From the NCBI RefSeq assembly GCF_021129305.1, contig NZ_JAJOMB010000029.1, forward strand, positions 1-64,000: a stretch of 64,000 bases of DNA. Direction: 5' to 3'. This DNA comes from Kineosporia babensis. Lineage in GTDB: Bacteria; Actinomycetota; Actinomycetes; Actinomycetales; Kineosporiaceae. Shown here piece by piece: positions 53,395 through 63,225 of this stretch. The notes under the pieces were generated by a model. The model saw only the letters and a program-made list of their open reading frames with translations. It did not search any database and was not told where the DNA came from. Every line of letters starts with the position of its first letter. Within the stretch, counting starts at the first letter, position 1. Position numbers and translations under genes: made by a program.

Positions 53395-55890
53395 TCAGTC
53401 CAGGTCGGTGTCGCTGCGGCGCCCGGTGATCCGGTACGCGTCGAACACCCCGTCCACCCGGCGCACCGCCGCGATGACATGGCCCAGGTGAGCCGGGTCG
53501 GCCATCTCGAAGGTGAAGCGGGAGATCGCCATCCGCTCCCGCGAGGTGGTCACGTTCGCCGACAGGATGTTCACGTGCTCGTCCGAGAGCGTGCTGGTCA
53601 CGTCGGACAGCAGCCGGTTGCGGTCGAGCGCCTCGACCTGGATCTGGACCAGGAACACGCTGGCCTGGTTCGGCGCCCACTCGACCTGGACGATCCGGTC
53701 GGGTTCCTCGCGCAGCCCGGTGACGTTGTTGCAGTCCTCCCGGTGCACCGAGACCCCGGACCCCCGGGTGACGAAGCCGATGATCGGGTCGCCCGGCACC
53801 GGGGTGCAACATCGGGCCAGCTTGACCCAGACGTCCTCGACGTCCTTCACCACCACGCCCGGGTCGCCCATCCGCGGCCGGCGCGGGCGCATCGGGGTGA
53901 CCGTCTCGGCCAGGTCCTCCTCGGTCCCGGCCTCGCCGCCGGCCGAGTCGACCAGCTTCTGCACCACGTGCCCGGCCGAGATCTGCCCCTCGCCGACCGC
54001 CGCGTACAGGCCCGACACGTCCTGGAAGCGCAGTTCGGTGGCCAGGCCCATCAGCGCCTCATGGGTGAGCAGGCGGCGCATCGGCAGGTTCTGCTTGCGC
54101 ATCGCCTTGGTGATCGCGTCCTTGCCGGACTCGATCGCCTCTTCCCGGCGCTCCTTGGAGAACCACTGGCGGATCTTGTTCTTGGCCCGCGGGCTGTGCA
54201 CGAAGTTCAGCCAGTCGCGGCTGGGGCCCGCGGCGTCCGTCTTGGAGGTGAACACCTCGACCACGTCGCCGTTGTCGAGCGCGCTCTCCAGCGGCACCAG
54301 GCGGCCGTTGACCCTGGCCCCCATGCACCGGTGCCCCACCTCGGTGTGCACCGCGTAGGCGAAGTCCACCGGGGTGGATCCGGCCGGCAACGCCACCACG
54401 TCGCCCTTCGGCGTGAAGACGTACACCTCCTGGGCCTGGATCTCGAACTGCAGCGACTCCAGGAACTCGCCCGGGTCGGTGGTCTCGCGCTGCCAGTCCA
54501 GCAGCTGGCGCAGCCAGGTCATGTCGGTGGCGTTGCCGGTCCCGGTGCCGGTCATGCCGTTCGCGTCGTCCTTGTACTTCCAGTGCGCGGCCACGCCGTA
54601 CTCGGCCCGGCGGTGCATCTGGTGGGTCCGGATCTGGATCTCGACCGGCTTGCCCTCGGGACCGATCACCGTGGTGTGCAGCGACTGGTACATGTTGAAC
54701 TTGGGCATCGCGATGTAGTCCTTGAACCGGCCGGGGACCGGGTTCCAGCGCGCGTGCAGCGCGCCCAGGACGGCATAGCAGTCGCGCACCGAGTCGACCA
54801 GGACCCGGATGCCCACCAGGTCGTAGATGTCGGCGAAGTCGCGGCCGCGCACGATCATCTTCTGGTACACGGAGTAGTAGTGCTTGGGCCGGCCGGAGAC
54901 GACCGCCTTGATCTTGCCGGCCCGCAGGTCGGCCGAGACCTGCTCGCGGACCTGGGCCAGGTAGTCCTCCCGGGCCGGGGCGCGCTCGGCCACCAGGCGC
55001 ACGATCTCGTCGAACACCTTGGGCCAGAGCGTGGCGAAGCTGAGGTCCTCCAGCTCCCACTTGATCGTGTTCATCCCCAGCCGGTGCGCCAGCGGGGCGT
55101 AGATCTCCAGGGTCTCGCGGGCCTTCTTCTCGGCCTTGTGCGCGGGGACGTAGCGCCAGGTGCGGGCGTTGTGCAGGCGGTCGGCGAGCTTGATCACCAG
55201 CACCCGGATGTCCTTGGACATCGCCACGACCATCTTGCGCACGGTCTCGGCCTGGGCCGCATCCCCGTACTTGACCTTGTCGAGCTTGGTGACGCCGTCC
55301 ACCAGCATGGCGATCTCGTCGCCGAAGTCGGCCCGCAGGTCGGCCAGCGCGTAGTCGGTGTCCTCCACCGTGTCGTGCAGCAGCGCGGCGGCCAGGGTGG
55401 CCGGGGTCATCCCCAGCTCGGCGAGGATCTGGGCGACCGCCACCGGGTGCGTGATGTACGGGTCACCGCTCTTGCGCTTCTGCCCCGAGTGCGCCTTCTC
55501 GGCCACCTGGAAGGCCTTCTCGATGACCGTGACGTCGGCCTTCGGGTGCGCGTTGCGCACGCTGCGCAGCAACGGCTCCAGCAGCGGCGAGCTGGGGTTG
55601 CGGGAGGCGGCGCCGAGCCGGGCGATCCGGGAGAACACCCGGACCGGCGAGACCAGCGGTTCGCTGGAACGCGGACGCGGTTCGACGGCGCGCGGGGCGG
55701 TGGCCGAACGCTGCGGTTCGGCGGAACTGCCGGTGGAGTCGGGGCGAGCGGCCGGAGCCGGTACCGAAGGGCTCTGCCCAGCCGTCTCGGTGGTGCTCTC
55801 TTGGTCCTTCACGGTCGACAGCACAGGGCGGCCCTCCCGCCCTTCGGGGCGCGCCTGACGCGCAACCCTCGCTGCGACCTCTTCGGACAC
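53395..55890 (-). CDS. rel: Bifunctional (p)ppGpp synthetase/hydrolase
   Basis: An 831-residue long RSH protein from the GTG at 55890 with GGGAGGA 5 bases upstream. An N-terminal low-complexity extension of about 100 residues is followed by the HD hydrolase ([31 protein letters not shown]). The synthetase follows ([49 protein letters not shown]). RFKD is the motif of bifunctional Rel rather than RelA. TGS ([27 protein letters not shown]), a helical/zinc-finger region with [12 protein letters not shown], and an ACT domain complete the protein. It controls the stringent response; apt lies upstream on the same strand. Confidence 0.96.
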   Translation of the reverse strand: MSEEVAARVARQARPEGREGRPVLSTVKDQESTTETAGQSPSVPAPAARPDSTGSSAEPQRSATAPRAVEPRPRSSEPLVSPVRVFSRIARLGAASRNPSSPLLEPLLRSVRNAHPKADVTVIEKAFQVAEKAHSGQKRKSGDPYITHPVAVAQILAELGMTPATLAAALLHDTVEDTDYALADLRADFGDEIAMLVDGVTKLDKVKYGDAAQAETVRKMVVAMSKDIRVLVIKLADRLHNARTWRYVPAHKAEKKARETLEIYAPLAHRLGMNTIKWELEDLSFATLWPKVFDEIVRLVAERAPAREDYLAQVREQVSADLRAGKIKAVVSGRPKHYYSVYQKMIVRGRDFADIYDLVGIRVLVDSVRDCYAVLGALHARWNPVPGRFKDYIAMPKFNMYQSLHTTVIGPEGKPVEIQIRTHQMHRRAEYGVAAHWKYKDDANGMTGTGTGNATDMTWLRQLLDWQRETTDPGEFLESLQFEIQAQEVYVFTPKGDVVALPAGSTPVDFAYAVHTEVGHRCMGARVNGRLVPLESALDNGDVVEVFTSKTDAAGPSRDWLNFVHSPRAKNKIRQWFSKERREEAIESGKDAITKAMRKQNLPMRRLLTHEALMGLATELRFQDVSGLYAAVGEGQISAGHVVQKLVDSAGGEAGTEEDLAETVTPMRPRRPRMGDPGVVVKDVEDVWVKLARCCTPVPGDPIIGFVTRGSGVSVHREDCNNVTGLREEPDRIVQVEWAPNQASVFLVQIQVEALDRNRLLSDVTSTLSDEHVNILSANVTTSRERMAISRFTFEMADPAHLGHVIAAVRRVDGVFDAYRITGRRSDTDLD

Positions 55891-56059
55891 CCGATCCTCC
55901 CGACGTCGTACGTCTCGCGTGGAGACTCTTGCTGGACGAGTGTAGGGCCCGTGAAGCTCCCGTGCCTCGCCTCTCGGCAAGCTCAGAGCCTGCCTTGAGC
56001 TTGCCTCGCAGCCACTACCAGCGGTACCGGAGACCGATTCATTCCCGATTCTGCGGGTA

Positions 56060-56143
56060 ACGGTCCCTTTCGTTCTTGACTAACCGCCCGACTCGAGCAT
56101 TACGTGTTGAATACATCACGCTAGGTTAAACAAAAGGGACCGT
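56060..56143. repeat. Perfect 11-base inverted repeats flanking an AT-richer 62-base core
   Basis: ACGGTCCCTTT (56060-56070) is the exact complement of AAAGGGACCGT (56133-56143). The core between them is visibly less G+C-rich than its surroundings. It lies between apt and rel, probably within the rel leader or promoter region. Confidence 0.6.
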
Positions 56144-56152
56144 ACGCCCGAA

Positions 56153-56172
56153 AGGGCAGAAAAGCCTGCCCT
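56153..56172 (-). terminator. Terminator hairpin overlapping the apt stop
   Basis: AGGGCAG (56153-56159) pairs with CTGCCCT (56166-56172) around AAAAGC; on the minus strand TTTCGGGC follows. The stem begins within the apt stop codon. Confidence 0.55.
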
Positions 56173-56717
56173 CAGTAATGCAGCAAAGAATTCACCTGAC
56201 GGCCGGCCAGCCGGTCCCGCCCGCCCAGGAATCCCAGCTCGACGAGGAACGACAGGGCCACCACCTCGGCCCCGACCTGCTCCAGCAGACCGGCCGCGGC
56301 TTCGGCGGTGCCACCGGTGGCCAGCACGTCGTCCAGCAGCAGGACGCGCTGGCCGGGTCGCACCGCGTCTTCGTGCACCTCGATCACCGCCGTGCCGTAC
56401 TCCAGCGTGTACTCGGCCGAGACGGTGGCGTACGGCAGTTTGCCCTTCTTGCGGATCGGCACGAAGCCCACCCCCAGCGCCAGGGCCACCCCGGCGCCGA
56501 AGATGAAGCCCCGGGCCTCGACCCCGGCCACCACGTCGACCTCGGCCCCGCTGCCCGGCCGGTGCGCCGCCGCGAGGGCGTCGACCGCCTTCGCGAACAG
56601 CGCCGGGTCGGCCAGCAGCGGGGTGATGTCCTTGAACAGGATCCCCGGGGACGGGTAGTCCGGGATGTCCCGGATACCCGTCTCCAGTGTCTTCAGGAGG
56701 GTCTGGTCCCCGGTCAC
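56172..56717 (-). CDS. apt: Adenine phosphoribosyltransferase
   Basis: A 181-residue purine-salvage enzyme making AMP from adenine and PRPP. It has IRDIPDYPSPGILFKDITPLL at the N-terminus, VAGVEARGFIFGAGVAL, and the PRPP motif VLLLDDVLATGGTAEAA. The GTG start overlaps the secF stop as GTGA. secF-apt-rel is the conserved actinobacterial order. Confidence 0.96.
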   Translation of the reverse strand: MTGDQTLLKTLETGIRDIPDYPSPGILFKDITPLLADPALFAKAVDALAAAHRPGSGAEVDVVAGVEARGFIFGAGVALALGVGFVPIRKKGKLPYATVSAEYTLEYGTAVIEVHEDAVRPGQRVLLLDDVLATGGTAEAAAGLLEQVGAEVVALSFLVELGFLGGRDRLAGRQVNSLLHY

Positions 56718-57892
56718 CGGCGCTTGCCCCGCTTCGGCTGGGCCCGCTGACCGGACGATTCCTTCCGGGTGGCCGGCCCCCGCCGCGAAGGTGCGGGTGT
56801 GGCGTTGACGACCGCGCTCCCACCGCCGACTCCGGCCCCGACCGCGGGACGGTCCTCGTCCTCGTCCGCGTCGTCCGGGGTACCGAAGTCCGGCACCGAG
56901 CCGGCCGCCGGGGCGGTGCCCTCGGCGCGCTTCTTCAGCAGCTTGCGGGTGTGCGCGACGATCTCCGGCTCACGCCGGCGCAGGTCGACCAGCAGCGGGG
57001 TGGCGATGAAGATCGAGGAGTAGGTACCGGCCGCGATCCCGATGAACAGCGCCAGCGAGATGTCCTTCAGGGTGCCCGCGCCGAGCACGAAGGCGCCGAT
57101 GAACAGGATCGAGGCGACCGGCAGGAGCGCCACCACCGAGGTGTTCACCGAGCGCACCAGGGTCTGGTTGACCGCCAGGTTGGCGGCCTCCTCGAAGGTG
57201 CGCCGGGTGGAGGCGGTGACCCGTTCCGTGTTCTCCCGGACCTTGTCGAAGACCACCACGGTGTCGTACAGCGAGTAGCCGAGGATGGTGAGGAACCCGA
57301 TCACCGAGGCCGGGGTGACCTCGAAACCGGTCAGCGCGTACAGGCCGGCGGTGATGATCAGGTCGTGGAACAGCGCGATCAGCGCGGCCACCGACATCTT
57401 CCAGGTGCGGAAGTACCCGGCGATGATCACCCCGACCAGGACCACGAAGATCAGCAGACCCTGGACGGCCTTCTTGGTGACGTCGCTGCCCCAGCTGGCC
57501 CCCACGAAGCTGGAGGTGATGTCGCCCTCCGGCACGTCGTAGGCCTCGGCCAGCGCGGCCCGGACCTCCTCGGTCTCGGCCGGGGTGAGCTTCTCGGTCT
57601 GCACCCGGACCCCGGAGTCACCGACCACGGTGACCCGGGCCTCGGCGCCGTCGACGACCGAGCTGACCGCGTCGGAACCGGTGATGGTGCTGGTGTCGGC
57701 GACCGAGGAGAGCTGGAACTCCGAGCCCCCGCGGAACTCGATGCCGGGGTTCAGCCGGATCAGGGCCAGCGACAGGATCGAGCCGACGACCATGGCGACG
57801 GCGATCGCGTACCAGATCTTGCGCTTGGCGACGAAGTCGAACGAGCGCTTGCCGGAGTGCAGGTCGTTACCGAAGGCGGCGAAGCTGAACAT
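56714..57892 (-). CDS. secF: Protein translocase subunit SecF
   Basis: A 392-residue, six-helix RND-type subunit that uses proton-motive force to help SecYEG translocation. Helix 1 (WYAIAVAMVVGSILSLALI) is followed by the signature GIEFRGGSEFQL. The C-terminal helices include VIGFLTILGYSLYDTVVVFDKVREN. A charged tail of about 70 residues (ending SGQRAQPKRGKRR) is cytoplasmic. It starts one base into the secD stop (TGATG). Confidence 0.95.
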   Translation of the reverse strand: MFSFAAFGNDLHSGKRSFDFVAKRKIWYAIAVAMVVGSILSLALIRLNPGIEFRGGSEFQLSSVADTSTITGSDAVSSVVDGAEARVTVVGDSGVRVQTEKLTPAETEEVRAALAEAYDVPEGDITSSFVGASWGSDVTKKAVQGLLIFVVLVGVIIAGYFRTWKMSVAALIALFHDLIITAGLYALTGFEVTPASVIGFLTILGYSLYDTVVVFDKVRENTERVTASTRRTFEEAANLAVNQTLVRSVNTSVVALLPVASILFIGAFVLGAGTLKDISLALFIGIAAGTYSSIFIATPLLVDLRRREPEIVAHTRKLLKKRAEGTAPAAGSVPDFGTPDDADEDEDRPAVGAGVGGGSAVVNATPAPSRRGPATRKESSGQRAQPKRGKRR

Positions 57893-59844
57893 CAGGAGTT
57901 CCTCCCCGAGCCCGAAGTGGTGACGTGGTCCTGGCTGGACGAGCCTCCGGGATCGCCGGGCTCTGGTTCGGCGGCATCACCTCGGGCCGCGGCGGCCCGG
58001 CGGGCGGCGATGCTGTCGGAACCCCCACTGACGGCGGGGGCGGTGCGGGTGCGGCCTCGGCCGGCGTAGGCGCTGGGCCGGCCGAGCTGCTTGGCGCTGA
58101 AGCCGGACAGCGCGTGGCCGCCGGCGAAGAAGTGCGTGCGGGCCAGCAGCGTGACCGCGGGCTTGGTGAACAGGAACACGATGATGACGTCGATCAGCGT
58201 GGTCAGGCCGAGGGTGAAGGCGAAACCGCGGACCCCGCCGACGGCGACCAGGTACAGCACGATCGCGGCGACGAAGTTGACCGCGTCGGAGGCCAGGATG
58301 GTGCGCCGGGCGCGCTTCCAGCCGGCCTCGACCGCGGACTGCAGCGGCCGGCCCTCGCGGACCTCGTCGCGGACCCGTTCGAAGTACACGATGAACGAGT
58401 CGGCGGTGATACCGATGGCCACGATCAGACCGGTGACCCCGGCCAGACTCAGCCGGTAGCCCTCGGTCTCGCCGAGCAGCACCACCAGGCCGTAGGTCAG
58501 CGCCCCGGCCATGCCGAGGCTGAAGATGGTGACCAGACCCAGGGCCCGGTACTGCAGCAGCGAGTAGATCACCACCAGGACCAGGCCGATCAGGCCGGCC
58601 AGCAGGCCGCGCTGCAGCTGCTCACCACCCAGCAGGGCGGAGATCTGGTTCTCGGTCTGCACCTGGAACGAGACCGGCAGCGAGCCGAACTTCAGCTGCT
58701 GGGCCAGCAGCTGAGCGCTGTCCTGGTTGAAGTTGCCGGAGATCTCGGCGTTGCCGTCCCGGATCACCGCATTGGACTGCGGCGCGGAGACCACCAGTTG
58801 GTCGAGCACGATGGCGAACTGGTTCTGAGCGCCGGACAGGTTGAACAGTCGCTCGGTGACCTCACCGAACTTGTCGGCCCCCTCGGAGTTGAACTCCAGC
58901 TTCACCACCCAGGCACCGGTGCTGACACCGCTCTGGCTCGTCCCCAGGCCTGCCGAAGCGGTCTTGATGTCCGAGCCGGGCACCTCGACCGGGCCGAGGA
59001 TGTACTTGAACGAGGCGTCCTGCTCGCAGGTGACCATCGGCTTGGCCGGGTCGACGTCGGTGCTCTGGATCTTGGTCAGGTCCTGGCAGGTCTCGGCCTC
59101 GAACTGCTGCTGCAGTTCGGGCGTGATCTGGGCCAGGTCGGAGGCGGTCCCGGTGGACGGGTCGGCGGTGGCCGGCGTCTCGGTGGCCGGGGTCTCGGTG
59201 TCGGCCGAGGCGGAAGCCGAGCCAGTCGGCTCGGTGGTGGGGGTGGCAGCGGCCTTCAGCCCCTGGGGGACCACCCTGTTGTTCTCGTCGGACTCCTCGG
59301 ACTTCTCGTCCGTCTTCTCGGCCTTGTCCTTGTCGGCCTGGTCGGCCCCGTCGGCCTTGGGAGTGGCCGAGGCCGACGGGGTGGCGCCGGTCTCCGCGTC
59401 CTCGTCACCGGCCGACTCCGTCGGCGTGGTGGTGGGCATGCCCACGGCCGCGGCGATCAGCACCGGCCGGAAGTTCATCTGGGCCGACTGCTTGACCAGG
59501 TTCCGGGTCTCCTCGTCCGGGTTCCCGGGCAGCGACACGACGATGTTCTTGCCGCTCTGCGTGGTGATCTCGGCCTCGGAGACCCCAGAGCCGTCGACCC
59601 GCTGGCGGATCACGTTCACGGCCTCGTTGAGCTGCTCACTGGTCGGGGTGATGTTCTCCCCGTTCAGCGGCCTGGGCTCGAGGATGATCTCGGTCCCGCC
59701 CTCGAGGTCGAGGGCCAGGGCCGGGGTCCAGCCACCGTCCGAGGTCACCGTGCGGATGCCGACCACGGCATACACGACGGCCAGGATTGCGACCATGAAC
59801 AGCAGAGCCCGACCTGGTCGGGAGGCGTTGCCGGATCGTGCCAC
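57892..59844 (-). CDS. secD: Protein translocase subunit SecD with low-complexity insert
   Basis: A 650-residue partner of SecF. Helix 1 (LLFMVAILAVVYAVVGI) leads to ALDLEGGTEIILEP and the P1 base domain. An insert of about 100 residues (roughly 143-240) is almost entirely Thr/Ala/Ser/Pro/Glu/Asp low complexity. The P1 head and five further helices follow (GVTGLIVAIGITADSFIVYFERV is the conserved helix). The C-terminal tail is Arg/Ser/Gly-rich. yajC-secD-secF form one operon. Confidence 0.94.
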   Translation of the reverse strand: MARSGNASRPGRALLFMVAILAVVYAVVGIRTVTSDGGWTPALALDLEGGTEIILEPRPLNGENITPTSEQLNEAVNVIRQRVDGSGVSEAEITTQSGKNIVVSLPGNPDEETRNLVKQSAQMNFRPVLIAAAVGMPTTTPTESAGDEDAETGATPSASATPKADGADQADKDKAEKTDEKSEESDENNRVVPQGLKAAATPTTEPTGSASASADTETPATETPATADPSTGTASDLAQITPELQQQFEAETCQDLTKIQSTDVDPAKPMVTCEQDASFKYILGPVEVPGSDIKTASAGLGTSQSGVSTGAWVVKLEFNSEGADKFGEVTERLFNLSGAQNQFAIVLDQLVVSAPQSNAVIRDGNAEISGNFNQDSAQLLAQQLKFGSLPVSFQVQTENQISALLGGEQLQRGLLAGLIGLVLVVIYSLLQYRALGLVTIFSLGMAGALTYGLVVLLGETEGYRLSLAGVTGLIVAIGITADSFIVYFERVRDEVREGRPLQSAVEAGWKRARRTILASDAVNFVAAIVLYLVAVGGVRGFAFTLGLTTLIDVIIVFLFTKPAVTLLARTHFFAGGHALSGFSAKQLGRPSAYAGRGRTRTAPAVSGGSDSIAARRAAAARGDAAEPEPGDPGGSSSQDHVTTSGSGRNS

Positions 59845-59910
59845 GGTTGCGGCTCTCTTCTCGTCTTGTCTGTCGGTGAACGGCGGGTGCGCCGTCGCCG
59901 GTTGGGCCGG

Positions 59911-60279
59911 TCAGCGGCTGGTGGGGCCGCCGTCGGCGTCGGTGTTCTCAGGTGCGGCGTAGCCGGCCTCGGAGCGCACGTCCTCGGCCCGGACGTCCTC
60001 GTCGGCGTCTGCGGATTCTGCGGCCTCGGGCACCGGCGTGGAGACGACCTGCCCGATCGCGCGCTTGGTCCAGCGGGTGCGCACCCCGGGTGCGATCTCG
60101 AGGACGATCGCCTCACCGTCGACCTCGACCACCTCGGCGTACAGCCCGGAGGTGGTCATGATCTGGGTGCCGGGCGTGACCGAGTCCTGCGTCGCGAGCA
60201 TCTCGCGTTGCTGCTTGCGGCCCCGGCTCACCATCAGCCAGAGCAGCACCAGGGGGATCGCCAGGATGATCAGTTCCAC
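59911..60279 (-). CDS. yajC: Preprotein translocase accessory subunit YajC
   Basis: A 122-residue protein with one N-terminal helix (LIILAIPLVLLWLMVSRGRKQQ), then the YajC beta domain (TQDSVTPGTQIMTTSGLYAEVVEVDGEAIVLEIAPGVRTRWTKRAIGQVV) and an acidic tail (SADADEDVRAEDVRSE). It associates with SecDF. It is 66 bases upstream of secD and about 240 bases after ruvB, in which I see no gene. Confidence 0.93.
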   Translation of the reverse strand: MELIILAIPLVLLWLMVSRGRKQQREMLATQDSVTPGTQIMTTSGLYAEVVEVDGEAIVLEIAPGVRTRWTKRAIGQVVSTPVPEAAESADADEDVRAEDVRSEAGYAAPENTDADGGPTSR

Positions 60280-60519
60280 GTCGTCCCCCGCTCAGTCACA
60301 GCTGTCCTCATCGTTGTTCAACCTCTTCGTCCGCCGGTACCGGGAATGCGTTCCGCGACCCCAGGCCGGCCGGACTGCGGGTGGTTGCCTTTGGCACCAA
60401 CCGACCATCATGCCCGACCTCGGGCCGCTCGTGCGCACGCATGCTTTCACAACGGGCTGAGGTCACCGTTCAGACGAGGCCTGGCCTGGGCTTTCGATCG
60501 AGAACTTCAGGCCGCAAGG

Positions 60520-61638
60520 TCAGGTCCCCGGGTCGGGCAACGGATCCTGCGCCATCCCCGCCCGCGAGGTGAGCGTGCCGCCGCCGGTACTCGCGCCGAC
60601 CCAGGAATAGCCCGGGGGCGGGGTCAGGCCCAGGTGCTCCCAGGTGGCCGGGGTGGCGATACGCCCGCGCGGCGTGCGGCCCAGCAGACCTTCGCGCACC
60701 AGGAAGGGCTCGGCCACCGTCTCCACGGTCTCCGGCTCCTCCCCCACCGAAACGGCAAGGGTGGAGAGCCCGACCGGGCCACCGCCGAAACGGCGGCAAA
60801 GCGCTTCCAGCACCGAGCGGTCGAGCCGGTCCAGTCCTCGTTCGTCCACGGCGTACACCTCGAGCGCGGCCCGGGACGCGTCGAGGTCGAGCACCCCGTC
60901 GCCGCGTACCTGCGCCCAGTCCCGCACCCGCCGCAGCAGCCGGTTGGCGATCCGGGGCGTGCCCCGCGAGCGCCCGGCGATCTCGGCGCCGCCTTCCTCG
61001 GTGAGCTCGACCCCGAGCAGCTCGGCCGAGCGCCGCAGCACCCGCTCCAGCTCGGCCGGGGCGTAGAAGTCCAGGTGCCCGGTGAAGCCGAACCGGTCGC
61101 GCAGCGGACCCGGCAGCATGCCGGCCCGGGTGGTGGCGCCGACCAGGGTGAAAGGCGGCAGCTCGAGCGGGATCGCGGTGGCACCGGGCCCCTTGCCGAC
61201 GATCACGTCGACCCGGAAGTCCTCCATCGCCACATAGAGCATCTCCTCGGCCGGGCGGGCCATCCGGTGGATCTCGTCCAGGAAGAGCACCTCGCCCTCG
61301 GTCAGCGAGGACAGGATGGCTGCCAGGTCACCGGCGTGCTGGATGGCCGGGCCGGAGGTGACCCGCAGCGGGGCGTTCAGCTCGTGGGCCACGATCATCG
61401 ACAGCGTGGTCTTGCCCAGGCCGGGCGGGCCGGACAGCAGGATGTGGTCGGGGGTGGCGCTGCGGGCCTTGGCCGCGTCCAGCACCAGGCTCAGCTGCTC
61501 GCGCACCACCTGCTGACCCACGAAGTCAGCCAGCAACTGCGGCCGCAGAGCGCCCTCGATGACCCGCTCGTCCACGCTCGCGCCGGCCGCCAGCAGCTCG
61601 AGCGACTCGTCCGCCGCCGCCCGCGCGTCCTCACTCAC
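60520..61638 (-). CDS. ruvB: Holliday junction branch migration ATPase RuvB
   Basis: A 372-residue AAA+ helicase motor. It carries [21 protein letters not shown], Walker [16 protein letters not shown], Walker [14 protein letters not shown], sensor 1 [21 protein letters not shown], and the C-terminal winged helix ([48 protein letters not shown]). A ~20-residue tail follows. It is cotranscribed with ruvA, 47 bases upstream. Confidence 0.97.
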   Translation of the reverse strand: MSEDARAAADESLELLAAGASVDERVIEGALRPQLLADFVGQQVVREQLSLVLDAAKARSATPDHILLSGPPGLGKTTLSMIVAHELNAPLRVTSGPAIQHAGDLAAILSSLTEGEVLFLDEIHRMARPAEEMLYVAMEDFRVDVIVGKGPGATAIPLELPPFTLVGATTRAGMLPGPLRDRFGFTGHLDFYAPAELERVLRRSAELLGVELTEEGGAEIAGRSRGTPRIANRLLRRVRDWAQVRGDGVLDLDASRAALEVYAVDERGLDRLDRSVLEALCRRFGGGPVGLSTLAVSVGEEPETVETVAEPFLVREGLLGRTPRGRIATPATWEHLGLTPPPGYSWVGASTGGGTLTSRAGMAQDPLPDPGT

Positions 61639-61685
61639 CGCTGCACCGTCCCGCCTGGAGCCTGCGCCTCACGCCCATCACCGGA

Positions 61686-62324
61686 TCAGCCCGTCCGGCC
61701 GAGCTGGCGCAGCGCGGCCCGCAGCACCTGGGCCATGTCCGGCGGGGTGCCGTTCTCGTCCACCGCCACGCCGGACTCCGGCGCCGCCACCACCTTGTCG
61801 ACCGCGTCCGAGGCGGCCTTGGCCGGCCAGCCCAGACCGGTGAGCGCATCGAGCACCTGGTCCCGCCAGGCGCCCTGGGCAGCGGGTTTCACCGGCTGCG
61901 CCGCAGCGGTGGCGCCCCCGCTGGGGGCACCCAGCTTGTCGGTCAGCTCCAGCACGATGCGCTGAGCTCCCTTGCGGCCGATGCCCGGCACCTTGGTCAG
62001 CGCGGTCAGGTCCTGCTGGGCCACCGCCAGCCGCAGTCCTTCGGGGGTGTGCACCGCGAGCATGGCCAGGGCCAGCCGGGTCCCGATCCCGGAGACGGTC
62101 TGGACGATCTCGAACACGTCGCGCTCGTCCGGATCGGCGAAGCCGAAGAGGGTCAGCGAGTCTTCCCGGACCACCAGGCTGGTGGCCAACTCGGCCTCCT
62201 GCCCAGGCCGCAACTCGGCCACCGTGGCCGGGGTGGCCAGCAACTTCAGCCCGACCCCACCGACCTCGATCACCACCGAGTCCAGCCGGACGGCCGCCAC
62301 CCGTCCCCGCACCGACGCGATCAC
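61686..62324 (-). CDS. ruvA: Holliday junction branch migration protein RuvA
   Basis: A 212-residue DNA-junction-binding protein from the GTG at 62324 (GGAGG and GGGAG upstream). The OB domain is IASVRGRVAAVRLDSVVIEVGGVGL..., the HhH domain contains VSGIGTRLALAML and KVPGIGRKGAQRIVLEL, and the C-terminal RuvB-interacting domain has VLDALTGLGWPAKAASDAVD. The linker is extended. About 240 bases separate it from ruvC, and a degenerate LexA box lies just upstream. Confidence 0.96.
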   Translation of the reverse strand: MIASVRGRVAAVRLDSVVIEVGGVGLKLLATPATVAELRPGQEAELATSLVVREDSLTLFGFADPDERDVFEIVQTVSGIGTRLALAMLAVHTPEGLRLAVAQQDLTALTKVPGIGRKGAQRIVLELTDKLGAPSGGATAAAQPVKPAAQGAWRDQVLDALTGLGWPAKAASDAVDKVVAAPESGVAVDENGTPPDMAQVLRAALRQLGRTG

Positions 62325-62341
62325 CGCGACTCCCTCAACCT

Positions 62342-62357
62342 CCGAACATCTGTACGA
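62342..62357. promoter_or_regulatory. Degenerate LexA-like box upstream of ruvA
   Basis: CCGAACATCTGTACGA matches 10 of the 12 fixed bases of TCGAAC-N4-GTTCGA. It lies 18 bases before the ruvA start. The ruv genes are SOS-induced in many bacteria, which supports but does not prove the call. Confidence 0.4.
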
Positions 62358-62514
62358 GAAGGAAATGTAGCCGCAGCCACCGACAGTCTCGGACAAGCCG
62401 CCACCCCCGGCGCGTCCGGGCCGCTCCACCCGCCGCATGTGTACACCGTGTACCAGGTGTGCCAGGTTTACACATCGCGACCCGGCCCGCCGGGAGGGGT
62501 GACCCAGAGTCGCC

Positions 62515-62559
62515 ATCGAAGCGCGCAGTATCGAAGCATGCAGTATCGAAGCAGTGCCC
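62515..62559. repeat. 15-base tandem repeat between ruvA and ruvC
   Basis: ATCGAAGCGCGCAGT, ATCGAAGCATGCAGT and a partial third unit ATCGAAGCAGTG run head to tail, ending a few bases from the ruvC stop. Confidence 0.65.
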
Positions 62560-62563
62560 GGAG

Positions 62564-63148
62564 TCAGCGGGCCCGCGAGCCCTTCTTGGAAGCCTCGATC
62601 GCCGCCACCCAGGCCTGCTGCGCCGCCGTGGCCCCGCCCCCAGAACCCGCAGCAGAAGCCGGCATCACCGCAGCCGTCCCGTCCCGCCACAGGTGACAGA
62701 TCGCCAGGGCCAGCGCATCCGCCGCGTCCGCCGGCCGAGGCGCCTCGGACAGTTGCAGAATCCGCTGCACCATCGCCGTGACCTGAGCCTTGTCGGCCCG
62801 GCCGGAGCCGGTCACCGCCGCCTTCACCTCCGAAGGCGTGTGCATCACCACGGGGATGTTCCGCCGCGCCGCGGCCAGCACCGTCACACCGGCCGCCTGG
62901 GCCGTGCCCATCACCGTGGACAGGTTGTTCTGGCTGAAAACCCGCTCCACCGCGACCACGTCGGGCCGCACCTGGTCCATCCAGCCCTCGACCGCGTCGC
63001 TGATCCCCAGCAGCCGCGAGCCCAGTTCGCTGCCGGCCGGGGTGCGGATCACGTCCACCGCCACCATCCGGGCCCGCCGCCCGGGCAGACCGTCCACCAC
63101 ACCCAGCCCGCACCGGGTCAGCCCCGGGTCGACCCCTAGAACACGCAT
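62564..63148 (-). CDS. ruvC: Crossover junction endodeoxyribonuclease RuvC
   Basis: A 194-residue RNase H-fold resolvase. The catalytic acidic residues lie in [14 protein letters not shown] (Asp7-type) and [13 protein letters not shown] (Glu). Further along are [21 protein letters not shown] and [15 protein letters not shown], with the last catalytic aspartates. A Gly/Ala-rich tail ends with KKGSRAR. It acts on junctions held by RuvAB. It lies downstream of yebC, separated by a terminator. Confidence 0.96.
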   Translation of the reverse strand: MRVLGVDPGLTRCGLGVVDGLPGRRARMVAVDVIRTPAGSELGSRLLGISDAVEGWMDQVRPDVVAVERVFSQNNLSTVMGTAQAAGVTVLAAARRNIPVVMHTPSEVKAAVTGSGRADKAQVTAMVQRILQLSEAPRPADAADALALAICHLWRDGTAAVMPASAAGSGGGATAAQQAWVAAIEASKKGSRAR

Positions 63149-63166
63149 CAGGCCACCATCACCGGC

Positions 63167-63201
63167 AAAACGGAACCGGGCCGGTAACGACCCGGCCCGG
63201 T
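63167..63201 (-). terminator. Rho-independent-type terminator after yebC
   Basis: ACCGGGCCGG (63175-63184) pairs perfectly with CCGGCCCGGT (63192-63201) around TAACGAC and is followed on the minus strand by TCCGTTTTGCC. It lies 25 bases after the yebC stop and would separate yebC from the ruv genes. Confidence 0.8.
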
Positions 63202-63225
63202 ATCCAGAAAATCACGAGAAACGCG

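Noticed and set aside
53395-55980. Start of rel at 55980
   Set aside because: The GTG at 55890 has GGGAGGA at ideal spacing, whereas the longer form adds a non-conserved stretch without a ribosome site.
60280-60519. Possible small gene or RNA between yajC and ruvB
   Set aside because: Only weak stems (for example GGTTG/CAACC) and no start signals are visible; I see nothing supportable here.
57925-61965. A 1346-codon plus-strand open frame across secD, yajC and ruvB
   Set aside because: It is antisense to three conserved genes, crosses their intergenic regions without any start signal and resembles no protein family.
61686-63113. A long fused frame reading from within ruvC into ruvA, suggesting a fusion protein
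   Set aside because: The upstream part is out of frame with ruvC and has no family signature; ruvA begins normally at the GTG at 62324.
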